The notes beneath the pieces are model-generated. The model was not told where the DNA came from and did not search any database. It saw only the letters and a list, made by a program, of their open reading frames with translations. This document shows positions 17,877 to 25,803 of a DNA stretch of 64,000 nt, piece after piece. A program made the translations under genes and the position numbers. Each line of letters begins with the position of its first letter. The stretch's first letter is position 1. Source of the stretch: Bradyrhizobium sp. SZCCT0148 (GTDB lineage: Bacteria > Pseudomonadota > Alphaproteobacteria > Rhizobiales > Xanthobacteraceae). The stretch spans positions 1,550,001 through 1,614,000 of the forward strand of contig NZ_JAFCKT010000001.1 of NCBI RefSeq assembly GCF_018129985.1, in the 5' to 3' direction.

Positions 17877-18497
17877 CTAGCCCTGCTTTGGCTTTTTTGC
17901 TGCGGCCTTAACCGGCTCGCGCTTCACGCCATCCAGCGCGCTGTCCCGGCCCACCTTCAACACCTCGTCGGAGAGCTCGCTCGACCCGGCGATGCGCGCC
18001 AGCAGCATGGTGCCGGCCATCGTCGCCAATGTCGCAACTGCCTGCTTGCGCGCGGCCTTGCGCGGCACGTTCGGGATGTTGTCGGCCAGCAGCTCGATCA
18101 TCTCGTCGAGCTTGCCGGCAAATGCCTTTCGCGCCTTCGGGCTCTCGCGGGCGATCTCGGCACCAAGCGCAGGAATCGAGCAGCCGTGGCCGGGATTGTC
18201 GCGATGAAGTGTCGACAAGTAGGCGTCCGCGATCATCGCCAGCCGCTTGTCCGGCGAAACCTCTTCCGTGAGCTTGCGCCAGTGCTCCATCGAGCGGTCC
18301 ATCGCATACCCGAACGCCTCGATGACCAGCGCCTCGCGGGAATCGAAATGCGCGTAGAAGCCACCATGGGTCAGGCCCGCCTCCTTCATGAGGTCGGCGA
18401 CGCCAATGCCGTGGGCGCCCTTTTCGCGCAGCCGCACCGAGGCCTTCCTGACGATGCGGTCGTGGGTTTCCTGCTTGTGTTCCGGAGAGTAGCGCAT
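17877..18497 (-). CDS. TetR family transcriptional regulator
   Basis: A 206-residue TetR-type repressor. The helix-turn-helix lies at about residues 28-52 (GIGVADLMKEAGLTHGGFYAHF). The C-terminal ligand domain carries the HGCSIPALGAEI segment common to the TetR_C subgroup with that cysteine. The tail is lysine and alanine rich. It precedes, in the same leftward direction, nothing else here, but the thioesterase, hydratase and thiolase genes behind it make an acyl-CoA ligand plausible. Length and start (MRYSPEHKQ) are ordinary. Confidence 0.9.
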   Translation of the reverse strand: MRYSPEHKQETHDRIVRKASVRLREKGAHGIGVADLMKEAGLTHGGFYAHFDSREALVIEAFGYAMDRSMEHWRKLTEEVSPDKRLAMIADAYLSTLHRDNPGHGCSIPALGAEIARESPKARKAFAGKLDEMIELLADNIPNVPRKAARKQAVATLATMAGTMLLARIAGSSELSDEVLKVGRDSALDGVKREPVKAAAKKPKQG

Positions 18498-18561
18498 GCA
18501 GTTCTCATTGAATGTCGAGGGTCATCTCATAGCACGCAAATGACGCCACGGGTGCATTAAT

Positions 18562-19095
18562 TCATGTTAAGTTGCTTCCGATCATGGAAAACGTTGCAGT
18601 TGCATGCACCGCCAGGCTTCCCTTGCCGTCCCGGACGAAGCCTTCGGTGTAGCTGGTCTGCCGTCCGAGCTTGACCACCTTGCCTTCGGCCGAGATCAGG
18701 CCCGAGCGAACCGAGAGCGGACGCAGGAAGGTCATTTTCAGGTCGAGCGTCACAGAGCTTTGCCCCGCTTCCAGCCGGGTCGAGATCGCGCAACCCATCG
18801 CGGTGTCGATCAGTGCCGCCGCCGTCGCCCCATGCAGGAGGCCGATGGTATTTTCGAGATCCTCGCGCGGTTCCAGTTCCATGACGATCCGGCCCGGCTC
18901 GACAACGGCCATGGTGAAGCCGATCAGTTTGGCAAAAGGCGGCGGCGGCAGCCGGCCATCGCGAATGCCCTGCATCGCGGCCATGCCCGACAGGCCCATC
19001 GCCACCTTGGCGACGGGCGCCGGCACCTGCCAGTCCACCACGCGCTCACGCCGTTGCGCGGGTGAAAACAGATCGAATTGGTCCGGGTCAGTCAT
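18562..19095 (-). CDS. PaaI family thioesterase
   Basis: A 177-residue hotdog thioesterase with the family pattern LLHGATAAALIDTAMGCA (about residues 88-105), in which HG and the following acidic residue form the active site, and VTLDLKMTFLRPL in the next strand. It hydrolyses a CoA thioester of unknown acyl group. It is divergent from the enoyl-CoA hydratase gene, and the interval holds an ATGAT-N4-ATCAT inverted repeat. It ends 64 nt before the TetR gene start. Confidence 0.9.
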   Translation of the reverse strand: MTDPDQFDLFSPAQRRERVVDWQVPAPVAKVAMGLSGMAAMQGIRDGRLPPPPFAKLIGFTMAVVEPGRIVMELEPREDLENTIGLLHGATAAALIDTAMGCAISTRLEAGQSSVTLDLKMTFLRPLSVRSGLISAEGKVVKLGRQTSYTEGFVRDGKGSLAVHATATFSMIGSNLT

Positions 19096-19109
19096 GGGAT
19101 GCCTTTTGT

Positions 19110-19123
19110 ATGATATGCATCAT
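19110..19123. promoter_or_regulatory. ATGAT-N4-ATCAT inverted repeat, candidate TetR operator
   Basis: ATGAT at 19110-19114 and ATCAT at 19119-19123 lie 15 nt upstream of the thioesterase ATG, in the divergent promoter region with the enoyl-CoA hydratase. The same half-site pair occurs upstream of the thiolase gene at 20109-20119. Confidence 0.4.
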
Positions 19124-19248
19124 GCTATGCCACGGACTTCGCACTTGCAACTCGCCTCCCACCCGCTTGACAACAAGGACCTTTCGGCCCGCAAGTGGCA
19201 CCGACCGCCGCGCCTCGCGCCGGTCCACGAAACCTTCGAGATGCCACG

Positions 19249-20019
19249 ATGGAAATGCTCAACCCCCACTGCGGCGTGACGCGCGATGCGCGCGGCGTCG
19301 TTCAAGTCGCGATCTGCAACGCCGGCCCGCTCAATATTCTCGGCTCGCCGGTGACCGACGCCGTGCGCGAAGGCCTGCAGCAGCTTGCATCCGACCGCAG
19401 CATCCGCGTCGTGGTACTGCGCGGCCAGAGCGAGAAGAGCATGATCGGCGGTGCCGACATCAAGGAGATGGCCAGGCTCGACCAACGATCCGCCGAGGCC
19501 TTCATCACTCGCCTGCGCGATCTCTGCGAGGCGGTACGCCAATTCCCGGCACCCGTGATCGCGCGCATGCCCGGCTGGTGCCTCGGCGGCGGGCTCGAAG
19601 TGGCGGCGGCCTGCGACTTCCGGATCGCCGCGCATGATGCGCATTTCGGCATGCCCGAGGTGCGCGTCGGCATCCCCTCGGTGATCCACGCGGCGCTCTT
19701 GCCTCGCCTGATCGGCTGGGCCCGTGCGCGCTGGCTGGTGATGACCGCCGAGAACATCGACGCACCGACGGCACTGGCTTGGGGACTGGTCGACAAGGTC
19801 GCCCCGCCGGGCGAACTGGACGCCGCCGTCGAGCATCTGGTGAGCACGCTGCTCGACTGCGGCCCCGAAGCGCTGCGCTCGCAGAAGGCCCTGCTGCGGC
19901 AGTGGGAGGAACTGCCGCTGACGGAGTCGGTGAATCTGAGCGTGAAGGTGTTCGGCGAGTCGTTCCTGACGGACGAGCCAACCCGGCTGATGGGCGCGTT
20001 CGTGAACCGGAAGCGATAG
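19249..20019 (+). CDS. enoyl-CoA hydratase/isomerase family protein
   Basis: A 256-residue crotonase-superfamily enzyme. The oxyanion-hole segments are IGGADIKEM (about residues 65-73) and GWCLGGGLEVAAACD; the following EVRVGIPSV holds the usual catalytic glutamate region. The substrate chain is unknown. I chose ATG 19249 (MEMLNPHC); ATG 19255 is possible. It is divergent from the thioesterase and followed by the thiolase in the same direction, with an operator-like palindrome in the 133-nt gap, so the two may be controlled together. Confidence 0.9.
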   Translation: MEMLNPHCGVTRDARGVVQVAICNAGPLNILGSPVTDAVREGLQQLASDRSIRVVVLRGQSEKSMIGGADIKEMARLDQRSAEAFITRLRDLCEAVRQFPAPVIARMPGWCLGGGLEVAAACDFRIAAHDAHFGMPEVRVGIPSVIHAALLPRLIGWARARWLVMTAENIDAPTALAWGLVDKVAPPGELDAAVEHLVSTLLDCGPEALRSQKALLRQWEELPLTESVNLSVKVFGESFLTDEPTRLMGAFVNRKR

Positions 20020-20102
20020 AGCCGCTTCCTCCGATCGACGAGCAAATCTCATCCCACCCACGACAATTTCTCATCCCTGGCGCGGTTGCATTTTTTGCGG
20101 CG

Positions 20103-20120
20103 CATCATATGATGATCATA
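20103..20120. promoter_or_regulatory. overlapping palindromes upstream of thiolase, candidate TetR operator
   Basis: CATCATATGATG at 20103-20114 is a perfect 12-bp palindrome, and TATGATGATCATA at 20108-20120 is a second one (6-1-6). Both use the ATGAT/ATCAT half-site also present at 19110-19123. The site ends 32 nt before the thiolase ATG. Confidence 0.5.
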
Positions 20121-20152
20121 ATCTTATACGTCATCGCCAAGGGAGCTCCATC

Positions 20153-21349
20153 ATGGCCGAAGCCGCCGATCCCGTCGTCATCGTTTCCGCCGCCCGCACC
20201 CCGCTCGGCCGCTTCATGGGCGAGCTGTCGCCGCTCCCCGCGCACAAGCTTGGATCGCATGTGATCGGCGCAGCGCTGGAGCGCGCGAGGCTGGCGCCGG
20301 AGAAGGTCGACGAGGTCTTCATGGGCTGCGTGCTGCCGGCAGGACAAGGCCAAGCGCCGGCGCGGCAGGCGGCGCGCGCGGCCGGGCTGCCCGACGCCAC
20401 CGGCGCGACCACCGTCAACAAGGTCTGCGGTTCCGGCATGAAAGCGACCATGCTGGCGCACGACATCATCCGTGCGGGCTCGGCCGACATCGTCGTCTCC
20501 GGTGGCATGGAGAGCATGAGCAACGCGCCTTATTTGCTTGCGAAGGCGCGCGGCGGCTATCGCGTCGGTCATGACCGCATCATCGACCACATGATGATGG
20601 ACGGCCTCGAGGACGCCTACGAGACCGGCCGTTCCATGGGCGATTTCGGCGAGGCCACCGCGGAGGCCTATCAGTTCACCCGCAAGGACAAGGACGCCTT
20701 TGCGATGGAGACACTCGGCCGCGCCCGCAAGGCGGTCGAGGGCGGCGCGTTCAAGGCCGAGATCGCGCCGATCACGCTCGCGGAAAAGGCGGGTCCCCGC
20801 ATCGTCGCCAATGACGAGCATCCGCTGAAGGTCGATCCGGCCAAGATCCCCGGCCTCAAGCCGGCATTCCGCGCCAACGGCACCATCACGCCGGCCGCCT
20901 CCTCCGCCAATGCCGACGGCGCGGCAGCGCTCGTTCTGACGAAGCGTTCGCTTGCCGATCGGGACGGCTTGCCCGTTCTCGCTGAGATCAGGGGCCACGC
21001 CACCCACAGCCAGGAGCCGCAATGGTTCACCACGGCGCCGATCCCGGCGATCCGCAAGCTGCTCGACAAGGTCGGCTGGGCCGCCTCCGACGTCGATCTG
21101 TTCGAAATCAACGAGGCCTTTGCCGTGGTGGCGATGGCGGCGCAGCGCGACCTCGGCATTCCCCGCGACAAGCTGAACATCAATGGCGGCGCCTGCGCGC
21201 TCGGCCATCCCATCGGCGCCACCGGCGCGCGACTGATCGTGACGCTGCTGCATGCGCTCGAGGCGAACAACCTCAAGCGTGGTATCGCCGCGCTCTGCAT
21301 CGGCGGCGGCGAAGCCACGGCGATCGCGGTGGAGCGGCCCGGGCGCTGA
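20153..21349 (+). CDS. acetyl-CoA C-acyltransferase (thiolase)
   Basis: A 398-residue thiolase that cleaves 3-ketoacyl-CoA or condenses acetyl-CoA. The nucleophilic cysteine is Cys92 in NKVCGSGMKA, the second catalytic cysteine is Cys348 in GGACALGHPIGATG, and the NEAFA histidine-loop segment is also present. All catalytic residues are in place. It may be a biosynthetic acetoacetyl-CoA thiolase or a degradative enzyme; the hydratase upstream favours fatty-acid breakdown. A perfect stem-loop follows the stop. Confidence 0.94.
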   Translation: MAEAADPVVIVSAARTPLGRFMGELSPLPAHKLGSHVIGAALERARLAPEKVDEVFMGCVLPAGQGQAPARQAARAAGLPDATGATTVNKVCGSGMKATMLAHDIIRAGSADIVVSGGMESMSNAPYLLAKARGGYRVGHDRIIDHMMMDGLEDAYETGRSMGDFGEATAEAYQFTRKDKDAFAMETLGRARKAVEGGAFKAEIAPITLAEKAGPRIVANDEHPLKVDPAKIPGLKPAFRANGTITPAASSANADGAAALVLTKRSLADRDGLPVLAEIRGHATHSQEPQWFTTAPIPAIRKLLDKVGWAASDVDLFEINEAFAVVAMAAQRDLGIPRDKLNINGGACALGHPIGATGARLIVTLLHALEANNLKRGIAALCIGGGEATAIAVERPGR

Positions 21350-21368
21350 CCGCTTTGTCCGAAATAGA

Positions 21369-21394
21369 GGGAAGTCTGTCATTTCAGACTTCCC
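21369..21394 (+). terminator. perfect stem-loop after the thiolase gene
   Basis: GGGAAGTCTG at 21369-21378 pairs exactly with CAGACTTCCC at 21385-21394 around a TCATTT loop, and TTGTT follows. The 10-bp stem lies 20 nt after the thiolase stop and fits an intrinsic terminator with a weak T-tract. Confidence 0.75.
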
Positions 21395-21460
21395 TTGTTC
21401 GTGCCAGACTGCAACGATGACGCGGGTCCCTCGGGCCTCGCCAACCCACACTGAGGCACT

Positions 21461-22756
21461 ATGATCTCGAACTGGCTCGCGGCAGCATTGTCCCGCCGCA
21501 ATATCCATTATGGCTGGGTGATGGTCGGCGTCACCTTCCTCACCGCGCTCATCAGCGCGGGCACGGTTGGCGCGCCCGGCGTGTTCATCATTCCCTTGCA
21601 GAAGGAGTTCGGCTGGAGCACGGCGGAGATCTCCTCTGCGCTGTCGATCCGGTTCATCCTGTTCGGGCTGATGGCGCCCTTCGCCGCCGCCCTGCTCAAC
21701 CGCTACGGCCTGCGCAACGTCACGCTGTTGGCCCAGCTTATCGTCGTCTCGGCGCTGCTCGTCTCGCTCGGCATGACCCAGGTCTGGCAGCTCGTCGCGC
21801 TCTGGGGCGTCGTGATCGGCATCGGCACCGGCATGACCGCGCTGGTGCTGGGCGCCACGATTGCCACGCGTTGGTTTGCGGCACGGCGCGGTCTCGTCGT
21901 CGGCATTTTGACCGCGAGCGTCGCCACCGGCCAGCTCGTATTCCTTCCGCTGCTCGCAAGCCTGACCGAGCGCTACGGCTGGCGGCTGGCACTCGGCTTC
22001 GTCTGCATCGCGCTTGGCGTTTCGGCACTGGGTGTCCTGCTGGTCATGCGCGACCGTCCGAGCGATGTCGGCCTGCGCCCGTTCGGCGACGAGGGCACCG
22101 AGCCCCTGCCCGCTCCGCCCGTGAGCCACGGCTCGATCACAGGCGTGGCGCTCGGCACGCTGCGCGATGCGTCGAAGTCGCGCGCGTTCTGGATCCTGTT
22201 CGCGACCTTCTTCGTCTGCGGCGCTTCCACCAACGGTCTCGTCCAGGTCCATCTGATTCCGATGTGCCTCGATTTCGGTATCCCGCAGGTGCAGGCGGCG
22301 AGCCTGCTCGCGGCGATGGGCATCTTCGACTTCTTCGGCACCATCATGTCGGGCTGGCTGTCAGACCGCTACGACAACCGCCATCTGCTGTTCTGGTACT
22401 ACGGCCTGCGCGGGCTCTCGCTGATCTTCCTGCCGTTCAGCGATTTCTCGTTCTACGGCCTGTCGATCTTCGCGATGTTCTACGGTCTCGACTGGATCGC
22501 GACGGTGCCGCCGACGGTGCGCCTCACCGCGCAGAAATTCGGGCCCGAGCGCGCCAATCTGGTGTTCGGCTGGATCTTTGCCGGCCATCAGCTCGGCGCC
22601 GGAACCGCGGCGTTCGGTGCGGGCCTGTCGCGCACGCTTCTCCAGAGCTACCTGCCCGCATTCTTCATCGCCGGTGCGCTCTGCGTGTTCGCCGCGCTGA
22701 TCGTGCTGGCACTCTCGCGGCAACCGAAGCTGCAGCCAGCGGCGGCCTCGACCTAG
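21461..22756 (+). CDS. MFS transporter
   Basis: A 431-residue major facilitator superfamily carrier with about 12 hydrophobic segments and a central loop near residues 195-225. The sequence resembles the monocarboxylate/oxalate-formate antiporter-like group that has a short N-terminal segment (RRNIHYGWVMVGVTF). The substrate is not evident from sequence. It stands after the thiolase terminator as a likely separate transcript and is followed by a large intergenic repeat. No oddities in the reading frame. Confidence 0.9.
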   Translation: MISNWLAAALSRRNIHYGWVMVGVTFLTALISAGTVGAPGVFIIPLQKEFGWSTAEISSALSIRFILFGLMAPFAAALLNRYGLRNVTLLAQLIVVSALLVSLGMTQVWQLVALWGVVIGIGTGMTALVLGATIATRWFAARRGLVVGILTASVATGQLVFLPLLASLTERYGWRLALGFVCIALGVSALGVLLVMRDRPSDVGLRPFGDEGTEPLPAPPVSHGSITGVALGTLRDASKSRAFWILFATFFVCGASTNGLVQVHLIPMCLDFGIPQVQAASLLAAMGIFDFFGTIMSGWLSDRYDNRHLLFWYYGLRGLSLIFLPFSDFSFYGLSIFAMFYGLDWIATVPPTVRLTAQKFGPERANLVFGWIFAGHQLGAGTAAFGAGLSRTLLQSYLPAFFIAGALCVFAALIVLALSRQPKLQPAAAST

Positions 22757-22764
22757 CAGGCTTT

Positions 22765-23365
22765 GCGAGAGTCTCGCCTCCGCCGGGATGCGGACGCACG
22801 TCCGCCTTCTCGCGACTCAGTTCGCCCGAGCTTTGCTCTCTTTTGCGCCCTCTCGTTCGAGAAAAGGGCGCAGGGAAGGCCGGGCGCCGGCTGGCACCCG
22901 CAGTCCCGTGTGCGAAAAGAGACGCGCACGGGGTGGACCACAGGTGTTGCCGGTCGCCCGGCCTTCCCTGCACGGATGGTTTTACGGCTTATGTCGCGCT
23001 CTCCTCGGGGAGCGATGCACTATTGCCCCCGTCGCCTTGCGGATGACTGATGAGCGAACCCGGTTGGGCCGCGACATCACCGCAACACTTGACGCACAGA
23101 CCCCGGGCGTCAGGACCACACGATTTTGCCGCCGCGCACATCCCCGCCCCTGTCTCCGATGGCTGGCGTGCGCTCGCCACCGGGACTGAACGAGGACGCT
23201 GTCAGCGCCGTGTCGTATCGCGCGTGCGGCTGCTCACGGGGATTCCCGCCCTGCAGTCTGCCCAGCGCGCCGACGCCGTCGCGGCCACCGCCTCCCGACC
23301 CGCGTCTCGTGACGATCGCGAAACGCCCCTTTCGGCGGGCGGGATGCGCAAACCTACGGTATATC
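22765..23365. repeat. large dispersed intergenic repeat, no gene
   Basis: The 850-nt gap between the MFS gene and the FAD oxidase has open frames on both strands, but their translations are low-complexity Arg/Pro/Ala-rich with no domain. The sequence contains AAAAGGGCGCAGGGAAGG and related strings that I recognise, from memory, as recurring in many Bradyrhizobium intergenic regions and often mis-annotated as short hypothetical proteins. The boundaries are estimated. No transposase remnant or terminal inverted repeat was found. Confidence 0.55.
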
Positions 23366-23608
23366 CGAATTCTTGTAAAGCGAATTCTTGAGCTGACGGC
23401 AGGCGTCCGGCCGGCCGAAAATGCCAAAACAACCCCATGCACTGTAGCCGGATCATTCGTGATCAATGATTTAGCGGGGTCGCGGCTCGCTCGCCCATCG
23501 GCCCCAGTTCGGGACATCTTGCCGTTAGACTCCCCGCGCCAATCGTGAACAATAGCGGGGCACGTTACGTGCGCAGTGCACAGCAAGATGCGCCAAGGGG
23601 AAACGAAA

Positions 23609-25084
23609 ATGCCGACTGCCTTCCCGTCGTCCGAACCCATCATTCCGACCACTCCCTTGACCAGCGAGATGCGCGATGCGTTGCGCGCGATCGTAGGCGA
23701 GAAGGGCCTCATCGAGGACGAGCACGGCAAGCAGCCGTTCGTGACGGATTGGCGGGGATTGCTGGCTGGCAGTGCCGGCGCCGTCGTCCGGCCCGGCAGC
23801 ACAGAGGAAGTCGCGAAAGTGGTCCGGCTTTGCCATCAGCACGGCGTCGCCATCGTGCCGCAGGGTGGCAACACCGGCCTGATGGGTGGGGCCACGCCCT
23901 GGCCTGCACACACCGGCATCGTGTTGTCGCTCGGCCGCATGAACCGCGTGCTGGACGTCGATCCCGTCGGCTATGCCATGACGGTCGAGGCCGGCTGCGT
24001 GCTGCAGACCCTTCAGGAGACGGCGAGCCGGCACGACAGGTTCCTGCCGCTCAGCCTCGGCGCCCAGGGCTCGTGCATGATCGGCGGCAACCTGTCGACC
24101 AATGCCGGCGGCGTGCAGGTGCTGCGCTACGGCAATGCCCGCAATCTCGTGCTGGGGCTGGAGGTGGTGCTGCCAAGCGGCGATGTCTGGGACGGATTGC
24201 GCGCGCTGAAGAAGGACAACACCGGCTATGACCTCAAGCACCTCTTCATGGGCGCCGAGGGTACGCTCGGCATCATCACCAAGGCCGTCCTCAAGCTGTG
24301 GCCGGCGCCGAAGGACATCTCGACATCATGGCTGGCGATCCGCGATCCGCGCGCGGCGCTGGAGATCCTGTCGGAGGCGCATGCGGCATCCGGAGACAAT
24401 GTCGGCTCGTGCGAGTTGATGAGCCGCGCCGCCATCGACATGGTGCTGCGCCATATTCCCGGCACCCAGGATCCTCTCAAGGCGAACACGCCATGGTACC
24501 TGCTGCTGGAATGGTCGTCCTCGCGGGCGCGCCAGGACGGCGCGGAGGGCATGTCCGAGAAGATGGAGCAGTTTCTCGGCCATCAACTCGAGGCCGGCCG
24601 CGTACTCGATGCGGTGATCGCCCAAACGGTCGGTCAATCGCGTAACATGTGGCGCATCCGCGAAACTGTCGCCGAGGCCTCCCGGGCCGAAGGTCCGGGA
24701 CTGAGCTTCGATGTGTCGGTGGCCATCTCGCGGATTCCGGAGTTCATCGACAAGGGCACCAAGGACGTGCGCGATATTCTCCCGACCATCCGGCCCTACC
24801 CGCTCGGGCACATCGGCGATGGCAATCTGCATTTTTCGTTCATGGGGCCATCGGGCATGGATCAGCAGACGCTGACCCAATACAAGGGCGCCATCACGCG
24901 GGCCGTGAACGATCTCGTTACCTCGATGGGCGGCTCGATCTCGGCGGAACACGGCATCGGCATCGACAAGCTCGACGAGCTCAGCCATTACCGCTCGAAG
25001 ACCGAGCTCGACATCATGCGGACCATCAAGCGCGCGCTCGATCCCGAGAACATCATGAATCCCGGCAAGGTGCTCCGGCTGTGA
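23609..25084 (+). CDS. FAD-binding oxidoreductase (D-lactate/2-hydroxyacid dehydrogenase type)
   Basis: A 491-residue FAD-linked oxidase with the PCMH/FAD_binding_4 domain in the first half (PQGGNTGLMGG near residue 90, then LGAQGSCMIGGNLSTNAGG) and the oxidase C-terminal domain after residue 250, ending in SAEHGIGIDK. Relatives oxidise D-lactate, D-2-hydroxyglutarate or glycolate. The exact substrate is open. ATG 23609 (MPTAFPSSEP) is favoured by AAGGGG 8 nt upstream. The gene stands alone downstream of the dispersed repeat. Confidence 0.9.
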   Translation: MPTAFPSSEPIIPTTPLTSEMRDALRAIVGEKGLIEDEHGKQPFVTDWRGLLAGSAGAVVRPGSTEEVAKVVRLCHQHGVAIVPQGGNTGLMGGATPWPAHTGIVLSLGRMNRVLDVDPVGYAMTVEAGCVLQTLQETASRHDRFLPLSLGAQGSCMIGGNLSTNAGGVQVLRYGNARNLVLGLEVVLPSGDVWDGLRALKKDNTGYDLKHLFMGAEGTLGIITKAVLKLWPAPKDISTSWLAIRDPRAALEILSEAHAASGDNVGSCELMSRAAIDMVLRHIPGTQDPLKANTPWYLLLEWSSSRARQDGAEGMSEKMEQFLGHQLEAGRVLDAVIAQTVGQSRNMWRIRETVAEASRAEGPGLSFDVSVAISRIPEFIDKGTKDVRDILPTIRPYPLGHIGDGNLHFSFMGPSGMDQQTLTQYKGAITRAVNDLVTSMGGSISAEHGIGIDKLDELSHYRSKTELDIMRTIKRALDPENIMNPGKVLRL

Positions 25085-25111
25085 TGAACGCCGGGCACCT
25101 GCGCCACGGTC

Positions 25112-25648
25112 TCAGCCGCGCGGATTGACGACCGTGTAGCCCCGCAGCGAACGCGCGTGGATACGCGTGGCGTGACCGCCGGAATTGGCGTCATACGCCA
25201 TCCAGGTGTCGCCTGCGAGATGCTGCTCCAGAACGAAGACATGGCCGCGGCGCGCCGCGACCATGCCCGGCGCCGGCGCCGTGCGCGGAAAGCGCAGCCA
25301 GTTGGACGCCAGATTCAATTCCGGCACGACGCGGCCGAACACGCGCAGCGAGGCACCGCAGCCGCAGAAGGATGAGGGACAACCGGCCGGCCGGCCGCCG
25401 ACGACGCGATCGCCCGACGTGCCGATAATCGTGGTGGCGCTGCCTGCATCGCCCACCGTCATTCGCGTGGAGCGATAGGCCTGTAGCTGTTGGCGGGGAG
25501 CCGGCGCGCGACGCGTTTGCGAATACGAGAAATCGCAGGGCATGGTGACGTTGCATTCGGGCGCTTGAAGATTGCGATAGTGCCGCGCTTCGGAAGCGGC
25601 GGAGGCGGCGATAAAGAGGAAACACGCGGAAACAACTTGCTTGATCAT
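25112..25648 (-). CDS. small secreted protein of unknown function
   Basis: A 178-residue protein with an apparent Sec signal peptide (MIKQVVSACFLFIAASAASEA, cleavage after the last A). The mature part starts RHYRNLQAPECNVTMPCDFS and contains a cysteine pair GCPSSFCGCGA and a positively charged C-terminus. I do not recognise a characterised family. The hydrophobic start and cysteines suggest an extracytoplasmic protein. A GTG at 25681 is an alternative start, but it would put extra residues before the signal peptide. It is convergent with the FAD oxidase. Confidence 0.65.
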   Translation of the reverse strand: MIKQVVSACFLFIAASAASEARHYRNLQAPECNVTMPCDFSYSQTRRAPAPRQQLQAYRSTRMTVGDAGSATTIIGTSGDRVVGGRPAGCPSSFCGCGASLRVFGRVVPELNLASNWLRFPRTAPAPGMVAARRGHVFVLEQHLAGDTWMAYDANSGGHATRIHARSLRGYTVVNPRG

Positions 25649-25803
25649 TGCAGGACTCTGAGCTGGAGGGTCCTGCCCCACTTCGGAGAAACCAATATTG
25701 GTTTGACCGAAATGGGCCGAAAGCGCGGCAGAAAGAGGCTTCTGCTTCCGCCCTTAACTTAGGTTATGTCCAGGTCGCGCCAAAGCCGCGAACGCGCGAG
25801 GAC

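Noticed and set aside
20105..22252. A 715-codon minus-strand frame across the thiolase and MFS genes
   Set aside because: It spans two clear plus-strand genes and the terminator between them, and its composition is typical of antisense frames.
22788..23189. Short open frames inside the large repeat as hypothetical proteins
   Set aside because: No ribosome site, domain or codon pattern like the neighbours; the same kind of frames occur on both strands.
22757..23608. Possible insertion sequence in the long gap
   Set aside because: I found no transposase motif and no terminal inverted repeats, only the dispersed repeat.
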